Origin: Ulva prolifera
Lineage: Eukaryota > Chlorophyta > Ulvophyceae > Ulvales > Ulvaceae
DNA length: 64,000 nucleotides
Direction of reading: 5' to 3'
Assembly: GCA_023078555.1 (NCBI GenBank)
Contig: CM041197.1
Span: 2,328,501 to 2,392,500, forward strand
Shown: positions 43,800 to 54,693 of the stretch, in pieces
Layout: each line of letters opens with the position of its first letter
Numbering within the stretch: position 1 is the first letter of the stretch
Notes under the pieces: generated by a model
What the model saw: the letters and a program-made list of their open reading frames with translations, nothing else
What the model was told of the DNA's origin: nothing
Databases searched by the model: none
Program-made: the position numbers and the translations under genes

Positions 43800-46676
43800 G
43801 CGCGCCGTGTGCGTGTGGACACTCGCAAACGGCGCAAGCCTCCGTGCCTTGGCGGTGCATCGAACAGATCTCTCAGTTGCCGTCCATACACACCCAACCG
43901 CTCGAATGGTGGCAGTGGCGTGTGCAACGGGTGGTTCCTGCATCACAGCGCATGCGTGCGGTGCGGAGGGTAGCGGAGATCGGGGTCACATGACAGCTGA
44001 CACAGCGAGCGTGGGGTGGGCCGCCACGGCAATGCGGCGGCCGCAGCGTCTCTCTGTGGCGGCACCGTTCGCATCAGCTTCAGCATGAGCAGTCGTGGTG
44101 TCGCCGGAAGCTGGGCCGAAACGATGAGACTGATGTAGTGTGTATCAGTGGGGCATATCTGGGATACCGTTGGCTGTAGTCCTCAGAGCCGGCCCCTGCT
44201 GCGTCCTTGTTTCCTGTGACGATGCCAGGCTCTTCCTGATTCAGGAAGAGCACGGTGTGGGGCTGCCGCCGGAAGGCGTGCCCTCCTGACGCCGCGGTCG
44301 GGTATCGCGGCTCAGTGTTGGGTTGGAACATACGATGACGTAGAACGTGGGGCGCTTGCTGTCCGTAGTGGTTGATGTCGCCCCGGCATCGGGAGATGCA
44401 TGCCGGGGCGACATGTTCATGGTTTGTAGATAGTGCGGTTGGATTGGGGAGTGAGCGGGCGTGCTCCTGTGCTTGCCACGAGCTGCCATGCCAGGCCGTG
44501 ATCAGCACAACAGTGTGGTTGTTCTGTGTCAGGGTAGACTGGTGTTGGGGCGTGTGTAGGCGGAAGGTGGGAATCGACGTGCGGTGGCCACGAGGGGCAT
44601 CGAGTGACCGGTGTGCAGAAGCATGCCGTTGCATCGCGGTGGTGGTGTGCGCCGGCGCCTCGGTGCTGTGGTGTTTTCGCCCCAAGCCGCCACCAGGGTT
44701 GTGGAGTGTCGTAGCAGATTGAATATGTCATTGATGGAGGGTGCTGGCTTGTCTTGCGGCCACACTCGTAGATGTTTTAAGCGCCGGCCATGTGCAGTCG
44801 CAGTTGCCTTCGCCATGTCCTTGCATCAAGATTTGATTTGAGCGTGATGTTTGTATACAGCAGAGAGCCCTGGTAGGTTCTGAACGGACTGAAAGGGCGG
44901 TGGCCTGCGTCAGCAGTGCGCTTCTCAGGTGCTCTGTGCAGCTGCATCACTAGAGGTGCTCCTGTGTCATCCTGTCAAGGTGCTGTACGGGCATTTGCGA
45001 GTGACAAATCCGTGTTAGTACCGGTATGCAGCTGTCCCCACCGCCACAAAGAACTCAACACTTACAGCCCTAGAGTGCCGTCTTGCCGACGGTAACGATG
45101 GACTGCTGTGCCGCTGCTGGTCACCCTGAGAGCAGTTGACCCATCCCATGGACCTGGCGCTCGAGGAGAATCAGACTTCCATGCAGTGAATCATGCTGGT
45201 GTCACGCACCTCAGGGCATACCGGTGACTCTTCTCGTGTCTGCTTGAAAGCCGCTGTATCTCACAGTGGTTATGGTTGCACAGTGGTTCTGGTGGCAGGC
45301 AACACAGTTGCCGTGCGCAGGCACAAGGACAAGGAGAGTTTCGGCCATGACTGCAAACGATGCAGCAGAGACTCAACTGTGGAACACTGTAGCAAGCGGT
45401 GCATGCCATGTTCAAGGCAATTTGCAGGGTACAACCCTTTGTAGTACAAGCACAGGACGATGCTCAGCCGCCATTCACCGCTGTGCGGATGCAGATTCGT
45501 CACACTTGGAAGAGGTGGGATTGCCTGGCGACCCGCTGCTGTTGTTCTGGGCACGGTAGACCAGACTGCTCCTGATCCTGTTTTCCGATCCAATGTTAGC
45601 CTGCAAGGCTGCTGACAAGTTGTGATGCTGCACTTTGTCTTGCAAGGCTGCTGGCATGATGTGCATTGCTGCAGAGGAGTTGGAGTCAGGACTGCCTGCG
45701 TCAAGCAATCGCTGCAGCGACCACACAGGTGTGCCAAGAGTTTATGGCACCGTGTGATGTCACTTCCCATGTGCGAAGGGCCATATTCGTGCTGTAATCG
45801 CAGTCACACCTCTGAGATAGAAGACAGCTGCTGAGATGCACTCTGAGATAGAAGACTGCTTCTGAGTTGCAGTGTGCACCAATGACAAGGGGACAGCTGC
45901 TGAATGTGGCGTGGCGGGAGCAGTTCAGGAAGATTTAATAAGCAGCCAACATGTACAGCTCTTTCCGGAGCATCCCAGGACTTCTGCGAGGATTCAGCAA
46001 CATGTGTTTTCATGCGTGTGTCTGTACCTTCGATTCAACTGATGTGTTAGGACAGCATTACCCATTAAATATTACACAACATGCAGGCACAGGAACAGGC
46101 TAAGTTAGCCTGAAAAGTTGTAATGAAGATTTTTGATCGTATTCCACAGGATCAGCGCAATACCTTTGTGGCTGTGATGCTAGAGGCACCGCGCCAGGAG
46201 CTGCTGAATGCAATGGCGTCGAGGGGAACAAGTCGAAGGCCTTACACCGCAGGCAGATTGTACAGTAATGCACGTGTCCAGCTGATTCCAGGTCATAGAG
46301 CTATCAATACATCGCTCATGTCGCCTGTACTCCAGCACAGCCACCAGTTCGGGCGCTGCTTGAGAACGACTGGATGAACGAATCAGCAGGCTAGCGGCAG
46401 GACAGGGCTCAGAGAGATCAGAATTCAGATATACACGCAGCTGCACTTGTACAAATCCGCATTCTCAACGACTTGTGGAGCGCGCAGGCTGCAGCGATAC
46501 CGTTGCGCGATGCTCGACTTGCGCAGGCATGCCATGTGGCAAAACAATCACTGACCTGATCACGCACGCGATACCAAAGCATGGGCTTATACCCCACGCG
46601 TGCTGCACAGTTTCCGTGAGCTGCTGTGAAATCAAAATTTTGCATCCTGGCTTTGCGTGAGTCTCATTGAAATGTC
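43800..46676. other. Intergenic; conserved duplicated 3' block, no gene confirmed
   Basis: 44094-44215 is almost identical to 50300-50425. Minus-strand frames there read AGAGSEDYSQRYPR in both copies, but a 4-base indel separates their frames downstream, so coding is doubtful. A short tandem (TCTGAGATAGAAGAC twice, 45807-45858) lies further on. Otherwise short frames only. Confidence 0.5.
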
Positions 46677-49600
46677 ATGTATCTCTGGAGATACAGCTCT
46701 GTAAGAGCGGCCACAGTATGTACACGAGGCATTTCCCTGGGCAAGAGCATCAGAGCTCGTCCAATCGCAGTGCAAGCAAAAAATAGCGCTGTGGTCAAGG
46801 ACTCTGGATCAGCTAAGTTCGTAGATGTAATGCCAGCAGACGCCGCAGGAGTACAGGGATGGCGACAACTTGTGGCGTTGAGCGGGCTCGTCGCTGTGAT
46901 TTGTTCTGTGGACCGGGCTTCGATATCAGTCGCGATCCTGCCAATGAGTGCGGAGTACCTCTGGGACGATAGCACGAAAGGTCTCATCTCGAGCGCGTTC
47001 TTCATCGGGTAAGATTCCACCACGAGTGCCTTCTAGCTGCGAATGCGGGCTGCGCACATACATAATCAGCCACTTTTTTATGAAATCGCGCACATGGTGA
47101 CATTATCCATGTTTTCCAGAGGTGATGCTGCGGGTACAACTCCAATTGTCTGCATGTACTCGCTGCCATGCCAACACGAAGAGCGCCTATCTCCTCGAAG
47201 CCTCGTGCCACAGCAGCGCCAGTCGGCATGTCACCTTGCAAACTCATGACTGCAGGTATGGAGTCACGAACCTCGTCGCAGGATATGTGGCAACGAAGTA
47301 CCCGCCAGGCGCAGTACTGGCAACAGGAGTCGCCGTATGGTCCCTGCTGACGATGCTCACTCCAGCAGCTGCTGCAGGTGCGCTGAACTAACATACGTTC
47401 TGTCGCTCTCCTGGTGCGCCCGCCACTGCCGTGCCATGACAGATGCACCAATGACATTCAGAGTTACATCAGTGGTGATGTAGTGGTGCCGCATGGTAGC
47501 CAGTGGAGAGCTTGTGTCGCAGCCCCGAGACCCTTGGTGCAGGCAGCCTGTCTGCACTCGTCATCTGCAGATTGGTGATGGGGCTGGGTGAAGGCGTCAC
47601 ATTCCCCTGTATCCAGAACTTAGTCGCATCAGATGTACCAGAGCAGAACAAGGCTCAGTCACTGGCAGCCATTTACTCTGGTGTCCAGGTCCCCCCCCCC
47701 CCCCCCCCCCCCCCCCCACCCCCCCTCGCCCACTATTCCACCACTGCCATCGACACACATCGCATTCAGTGTTCTCGCTACCTTGCTTCCCCTCCACCAC
47801 TCGATCACTGCCACTGACACACGTGGCACAGACATTGCCCAACGACTGCACGCGCCCTGCATGCTAGCCAGCTGGCACAAGACCCAATCGATCTCCACTG
47901 CTTCCAGCGCCTGCACAAACACCGTCCAGTGTCTCGCCTGCTGCAACATAGACCAATCCCCCCCCCCCCCCCCCTGTCTCCCCCCATCGATCTCAACTGC
48001 ATCAGCATTTCGGCGCGTCGCGGCGCTTGCCAGCACGTCACCGCTGCCACGGCCCCAGGCTCAGCCACGGGTGCCTCTCCCGCAGCCACCTCAAGCAGAA
48101 TAGCCCGTGGCTTCTGCCCCCTGTGCATGCTTCCCACGATCCATGGATCACGGCCCCATGCATGTACACGCCACGGCGGCCTATGTCGGTCACTGCAGGG
48201 ACGTGCCCTGGGCCACGCAGCAGCACAGCATCGCCAGTGCTGCTTGAACAGCGGCCAACTCGCGAGATCTCGTGCCATCCCGCGATCCAGTCGAACACAC
48301 GCTCGCCTTCACCTGGCCATGTGTGGCTACAGGCGGGGACCGTCGTGTCGCTGCTGGCGGCGCCAGTCATCATCCGCGCCTTTGACTGGCAGTCCGTGTT
48401 CTACATCTTCGGCAGCGTCGGCTTCGTGTGGCTCGCGGCGTGGCTGCCGATGCGCATCCGGCAGTCGCAGCAGGCCGCTCAGGTCACCGTCTCCGCAGCC
48501 GACGCCTCCACAAATGGCAACGGCGCCAGCAACGGGCAAGACGTCGCGATGGCCGTGATGGCGGCACGCGAGGCGGCGCGGGCAGAGCGTGAGGCGGCGC
48601 TGAAGGAGGTGCGAACTGCCGCCGCTGCTGATGTGCTGTGTGTGTTTTGTGTTGCGGCTGTTGCTGCTGCTGCTGATGTGTTGTGTCGCCCCGCCGCTAC
48701 GGCCTCCCTCAGCAGTCCACGCAATACGGACACACGCATGGGGCCCGGCGCGTGGTCCCCTATATGCTCACCGTTGGAGTCACCAGTGCTGTGTCATTGG
48801 GCCTGATCACGAAGAACATCACTCCGAATATTCACGTCTACTTCCTGGAAGGCAGCCCCACACATGCTAGCATGCTGCCAGGCAAAGCAGCAGTGTTACA
48901 GGTGCCTTGGCGCAAGGTGATAACAAACAAGCCCTTCCTCGCGGTCTTCATCGCGCACGCCGGCTCCGGATTCGCCAACACAGTCTACTACGCCTGGCTG
49001 CCCGACTTCTACTACACTGTTTACGGCACGGCCATCAGCGAGAGCGCGCTGCTGAGCGCGCTGCCGTGGGTGTGCACCGTCGCGGTCACGAACCTCGGAG
49101 GCTTCTACGCGGACAAGCTCGTGAACGACGGCGTGCTGACGCGCCTGCGCTCCCGCCACATCATGCAGGTGCCCCCCGTCCCTCGTTGCCCATCACCCCG
49201 CTGCCACTGCATGCGTTGACCTGTATTCCTGATGGAACATTTTGTGCGTGAGTCGGTTCGGCGCTCTGGAGGCAGCAAGCTGCTGTCCCCGCCATCATCT
49301 TGGTGTGCGGAGGCCGCTGGGGGGGTCTAGTGATGGTTCTGGCTCGAGCTTGTATTCCGGACACGCGCCGTTCCACACAAGCACCACGGCTGCTGCAGCG
49401 CTCCCTGCCTTTCCGAGCCTTTGTGACAAAGTGTGACACGCATGCCCTGTTACCGCTGGCGGCGCCTCTCACGCTGCGCGCAGTGCTGCAGAGCCTCGGC
49501 ACGTTCATCCCAGCAGCCTGCCTTCTCTTCATGGCGTCCGCGACCGCCGGGGAGACGCCAAGCGTGCCCCTGCCGGTCGCCGTCGCCACGATGTCTGCGG

Positions 49601-49887
49601 CGCTTGCAGTCGGCGGCCTGACGTGCAGCGGCTTCTGCTCCAACCACCAGGACCTCACCTCCCGCTACGCCGGCATCCTGTTCGGCTTCACAAACGCCGC
49701 CTCGAGCATCAGCGGGACGTTGAGCACGTACGCGACAGGCCAGATCCTGTTTGCGACGCACGGCAATTGGAGCAGCGTGTTTGTTACAATCGCGGCAGTG
49801 TACTCCGCCTCGACCCTGATCTACCTGCGCTGGGCGTCGGCGGAGAACCAGTTTGACCCGCCGCAGGCCGCCCGCAAGGCGAGCTGA
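46677..49887 (+). CDS. PHT4/SLC17-type plastid anion transporter, copy 2
   Basis: Six exons: 46677-47008, 47256-47377, 47543-47688, 48333-48608, 48902-49168, 49492-49887, giving 512 residues. Exons 2-6 have exactly the lengths of copy 1 (122, 146, 276, 267, 396) and the same phases. Over the last exon I count 11 differences in 131 residues. The N-terminal presequence differs but again ends IAVQA (residues 30-34). Core motifs are retained: CSVDRASISVAILPMSAEY, MGLGEGVTFP, YYAWLPDFYY, VTNLGGFYADKLV. Intron 3 begins GT followed at once by a C27 run, so its donor reads CAG/GTCCCC, far from the consensus; splicing may be weakened. Intron 5 is shorter than in copy 1. No stop or frameshift interrupts the exons, so the copy is probably functional. 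The substrate is not determinable. Confidence 0.87.
47691..47717. repeat. C27 homopolymer abutting a splice donor
   Basis: The run starts two bases after the end of exon 3 of transporter copy 2. Copy 1 has GTACTCCC at the same place, so the tract expanded after duplication. Another C17 run lies in the same intron at 47958-47974. Confidence 0.9.
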
Positions 49888-51714
49888 GCGCGCCGTGAGC
49901 GTGTGGACACTCGCGGCAGCTCAGCCGCCGTGCCTTGCGGGTTGCGTGAAGATCGCCCGGCTACCATGATCCAATTGTGGGTCGCTTTGAAACAAACTTC
50001 AGGGCCGCCGTCTAGCAACTAGACCTAAAGCCCCGGAACTAATTGGCGTATGTGATGAGGCCCGGCGACCCAACTCTGCCGTGAACGCACGCCCGGCCGC
50101 CGGAGCGGCGGCTGTCGCTTGTGCAATGGGACATACCTGAGCGGCAGCATGTCCGCGTGTGGGATGTGAGCACCGGGAGAGTTCAGCAGCGCACATACCC
50201 CTACGACAGTCAGCGTTCAGTAGGCCCCAGCAGCATTCTGGCGGGCCGCCTGGATCTCTGGGGCCGTGCCGTCGGCATGCATGAGCGTCGGCAAAAGCTG
50301 ACGTGGTGTCGCCGGAAGCTGGGCCGAAACGATGGGATTGATCGACGCAGTGTGTATCAGTGGGGCACATCTGGGGTACCGTTGGCTGTAGTCCTCAGAG
50401 CCGGCCCCTGCTGTGTCCTGGTTCCATGTGATGTTGCCAGTCTCTGAGTTCAAGGTTGAGCATGGTGCGGTGTGGCCGCCTGAAGCCATGCCACTGACTC
50501 CAGAGTAGGGTGCACCAGCTACGCGTTGCGTTGAAACATACAATGAACCAGAGCAGGGGGTGCATCAGTGCTTGCGGAGTGTAATGTTTCGTCGCCACGG
50601 TGTGCATTGGTAGAAGCATGCCGGGGCCCTGGTGTGTAGATAGCTACAGTGTGAACTGGTTTCGTGCGAATGGTTATGGCCCCGTGCTTGCTACGACGAT
50701 GGCCTGCCTGGCCTGGAGCTGCCATGCCAGGCCACGACCAGACGAATAGTGGCAGTGTTCAGAACAAATATGATGCGTATACGTGTTGGGGCGTGTGTGG
50801 GCAGGCTGTTTTGGTGTCGGGGCGGGTGCGGGCGGCAGGTGGAGGCCAGCCCTGCCCACATGAGCGGCACCATGGAACCGGTAGACGTGACAAGGCCTCA
50901 AGGGATCCCTGGAGAAGCGTGCTGATCCTGCCGGGCACGGCCATACAGGAGCATGCATGGGCGTTGCGGTGCTGTGGTGCCCATGCCCACTGGGATTGTG
51001 GGGCGGCGTAGCCGATTGGAATTATTATTGATAGTGAGGGCGCCGGCGTTTCGTGCAGCTGTACTCGTAGATGCGTACACGCAGTCCATGTGCAGCTGCA
51101 GTTGTTGTCTCCATGTGGGTGCTCTAGATGCTGACATGAGGTTTACGTTCTGTATAGAGCAGAGCGGTCCTAGGCCTGCTGCGAGCTGGGAGGCTCTGGA
51201 CCGGAAGTCAGCCTCAGGCGCTACGTCAGCAGTGCTCCGCTCATGTGCTCGGTGCGGATGCAACGCTGGCCCGCCTGTTCCTAGCCCAGCCTGTTGGGGC
51301 AGTGACATATGCACCATGTACATGTTGTGGCTACGTAGCAGCATCCACCGCCAAGATCAACTGCACACATGGAGGCAGTTGTCAATATACACATATTTGT
51401 GAGTGTCTGGCCCCGTCCACTTGCAATGTTTGTACAGAGTGTCTGTGCAGGGTGTCATTTGTCTGGGGCTGTGAACGTCTGTGTTGGCCTGCAGCGGAGG
51501 CCACAGCATGTACATGAGCCATGCATTGACATTGGTGCGTCTGGTACTATGTGGGCAGATGTGATTGGATGCAACTCAGCTGGACTTGTAGCCTGCTGAG
51601 CTTTGTTGCAACGGACATATGGGAGGCCTGACTATACGCTGCATAGCAGGGGGGTCATCTATAGCTTAGCTGCGGGCAGGCTATCGAGGCTGGAGCGTAT
51701 CATAAAAAAAATAG
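49888..51714. other. Intergenic; second copy of the conserved 3' block
   Basis: Holds 50300-50425 and looser homologous pieces to about 51290 of the tandem duplication. 51300-51714 shows nothing recognisable; a short A-run (CATAAAAAAAATAGG) lies near 51700. Confidence 0.5.
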
Positions 51715-53860
51715 GAGGGTTACATCGGTCAAAACAGCTACAATCATGAACAGGATCTTGCAGCACCCACAGACATTGCTGCTAGGCGCCGCAGCTTAAA
51801 GCCATGGCAGCTGGCAGAGCAGATTGGGTATCGAAAGGCTGCGGCCGGTGCAGAAGGCACCAGGCTAGTACACATTGGAGACTGCGCCCGTGGCGGACAG
51901 TTCACATTCTACGGGCATCGCATCATCGGACGCAAGCGGGCTGCAGGCAGTGGATCATAGCTGCTACGCTACCACGTCACACAGCGGGCTTGCAACTGGG
52001 CAGGTCTTGGCGTGGGGACTTGGCGTGTCCACACTGCAGCACCAGCGGGTGCATGCTCAACTTGCTTGGGTCTCGGTTCAACACCGCCCGGCCGCCGCGG
52101 ACTGGGCCGCCGCAGACCGGGCGGTGGCGTGGCCAGAACGCGGCCTGGGAGCTTAGCGGAGGATCTCGTTGGCCTGCTGCATGCATGCGTACCACCGTCA
52201 GCCCATTCTGCCACGACACGTATGCTCGCCATGCTTCACAGCAGTGTTGGGCTGTCGAGCTCAATCGCGTAGAACAGATGCGCTCGTTCAGGTCATTTTT
52301 GTACGGCAACCCAACACTGTTACACTAGCGCAGGCACCGGGAAGGCTGCAGCTGCGTGGAGTCAGGCATATGTATGTAGAGTACTAGTGCCTGCTGCTGA
52401 CAGCGGTGTTGTTGTGAGATGCGGAGCAGGGGCAGGCCGAGCAATGGAGGATGTCGGCAAAGCCATGGCGGGCAGAAGAATGCGGGCATGCATTCACAAG
52501 CAGGCGGAGCGTACGCCCTCAGCGCTGGAGCCGAGGGTGGAGGCGACGGCGTCTCCAAAGGAGAAGTCTTCGAGTTTGCAGTCCTGCACGACCTCGAAGA
52601 CGGCGCTGGTCTGGGCGTCGATTGCCGCCGCGACGGTCGCAGAGAAGCAGTCGCCCACGACCAGCGCTGCAGCGATCGCCTGCACGGACATAGCCTGCTG
52701 CTGAGTCTCTGGCCGGACAACACACGCCACTGAGCACCCAGTGAACACTCTGGGGGGAGGCCTGGCTACGTCAAGGTGTTACTACTGATACCACTACTGA
52801 TATGTGTACAGTGAGCAGCGCTTCATACACATGCGGGGAGCATGCAGGACAGGATGTGACCGGGGGACCGGTGCAGCGACTAGGTAGTAGTACTGTTGAG
52901 TCGCATCTACACATGATGTGCAGAACATGCTGGCGGGAGCTGATGAGGGGCGGAGCGCACGTCGGCAAAGACGGTGGCATAGGATGCAGCCGAGCACTGG
53001 GCAAAGGCGAAGGCAAACGCGGCGGCGTCGCCCTGAACGCATGCCTCCGCCTCCGCGACCGCAAACGCTTCGGCGACGAGCTCAATGAAGGTCTCGGCCT
53101 CGCCGAAGGCGAACGCGGTGCCTTGCACGAGGCAATCGCACGACGCAACCGCAGACGCGACGGCCGTCGCGTGCGCCTGGGCTGTCGCCTCAGCCCACGC
53201 AGCGGCTGTGGCGGACGCGCTTGCGCACCCAAACGCGTTGCCCTGGGACACGCACGCCGCCTGCGCTGCGGCGAGGGCCTCTGCGATGGCAAAGCCCGCA
53301 TCATGGGCGGAGTCGATGACAGGCTCAATGGACCCGTTGAAGCCAGGCGCGCAGAGGTCAACGAACACCTCGGCCACGGCGTTCACGTGGGCGTCTTTCA
53401 TGTCAGAGAAGGTTGCGGCGGTTGCGGCGGACGCGCAGGTGACCCTGGAGACCGTCGAGCCGGAGAACGACCCATTGCCCTCGTCGCCCTCGTTCCCCTC
53501 ATTGCCTTCATCGCCCTCATTGCCAGACACGCCAACGCTGGGAGGCGGGCCGCGGCCCTCGTTGCCCTCGTTGCCCTCGTCACCTTCGTTACCTTCGTCG
53601 CCCTCGTTGCCCTCGTTACCATCGTTGCCGCCGCCAGTGCTGGGGAAGGGGATGCGGTTGCGGAAGTCGTCGATGGAGCGTGTCGCGAGCAGGCTACGGC
53701 GCGCGACGCCGGTGGAGCCGGAGGCGAGGGTGGCAGTGGCCGGGACGGGGGCCATGACTGCACCGGCGATGACGGCAACAGCAGCAGCAGCGTACATCCT
53801 GCACACACGGCCGCCCTGCGTCAGGTCTGCAGAGCTCAGGCAGCAACGCTAGGAACGGCC
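51715..53860. repeat. Right arm, inner near-identical part of the inverted duplication
   Basis: Reverse complement of about 7675-9815. Contains gene B on the minus strand. The sub-block 51875-52330 is essentially identical to 9190-9645. Confidence 0.85.
52494..53797 (-). CDS. Secreted (N/D)EG-repeat, Ala/Cys-rich protein, gene B
   Basis: Minus-strand exons 53797-52961 and 52679-52494, 340 residues, with the same junction as gene A. The protein is almost identical to A; I notice only small changes: a two-residue deletion at the signal-peptide exit (ATATLASG), a two-residue insertion before the first repeat (RIPFPSTGGG in place of RFPSTGGG) and a few substitutions. The signal peptide, both NEG/DEG blocks and all cysteines are kept, so the protein could be made. 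Its upstream region is interrupted: homology to gene A's 5' flank breaks at about 53865, and a 1.87-kb transposon separates the TATA-like motif (56571-56582) from the gene. It may therefore be silent or differently regulated. The antisense frame of 444 codons (52802-54136) is a shadow of the repeat composition. Confidence 0.75.
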
Positions 53861-54685
53861 ATGCGGATGTGCTGCGTTTTGCAGACCTGCTTTCCGCTGC
53901 TTGCTGCGCAGTGTCTGTTATGGGCATACATCAGATGTGCCGTGTGCAACAAATCTAGCAAGCTCACGCTCAGGCTGTGCAGCTCGTGTCACATGTCATG
54001 GCACTCTCCGCGTGAGCCCTCTGTGCTAGTACGGCGCCACATGGCTTCACATACATTTGAGTATTTATCAGGTAATATAAACCACAAGAGCGAGCGTCAC
54101 CAGACTCTGGTGCCCAATGTACTAGCTATACTATAGTAGGGCAGCACCAATGATCTGACACACAGTATGGATTATGAAGTTCAGGCCTAAATATTGCAAC
54201 CTCGACACCGTGACATCGGAAATGGATTGCCAAAAAGGCAGAGACAAGAGCAGCGCGGCACATGAATGGGCACCAAGCTTTCAAAGGCGGCTGTAACAGT
54301 CCTACAGTGTATCAATCGCACTGTTTGCCATGTGGCAAACATGACGACTTGTTCTAGACATGTACAGCTGTAACTCAACGTTTAACAAGTACAACGACGA
54401 CATACAACGACGCCGTCGTACGTAGCATGGAAGATTATAATTAGCTTATAAGCTATAGCTTATAAGCTAATCTGATAATGATTATAATGATAATAATTAT
54501 AGTCATTGATCAACGGTTAGTAGGGAAGCAGCGCACATTTTGTTGTTGTTGGGGATGGGAGAAGAGTACTGAAAGAGTGTGGAAGATTGTCAGCGCAGAA
54601 GGGAAGGAGCGTGGCTGTTGCTGTTGCTGAGCTGGCAGATGTCTGGAGGCAGTGAGTGACTCGGAGTGTGACCATCACCCACAAT
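53861..54685. other. No gene seen; AT-rich palindrome
   Basis: 53870-54525 has no partner in the left arm (7405-7675 stands there). It contains the 32-bp palindrome at 54440-54471. 54525-54685 is homologous to 7240-7400 (inverted). Confidence 0.5.
54440..54471. repeat. 32-bp perfect AT-rich palindrome
   Basis: ATTAGCTTATAAGCTA and its exact reverse complement, followed by TGATAATGATTATAATGATA. Possible hairpin. Confidence 0.9.
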
Positions 54686-54693
54686 TGCCAGCC

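Larger units (their letters stand above)
40481..51300. repeat. 6.2-kb tandem segmental duplication containing the transporter
   Basis: 40481-45000 and 46677-51300 align in the same orientation with an offset of about 6.2 kb. Exons are nearly identical in length and sequence, introns are mostly unalignable, and 3' blocks are conserved (44094-44215 with 50300-50425; pieces up to 44990 and 51290). No clear similarity is seen upstream of the start codons. Confidence 0.8.

Noticed and set aside
52802..54136. 444-codon plus-strand frame opposite gene B, and 356- and 286-codon minus-strand frames opposite gene A
   Set aside because: The GAGGGCAAC-type repeat and GC-rich codons keep the antisense open. 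No start context or domain, and the sense strand has a signal peptide, a conserved intron and a third paralogue.
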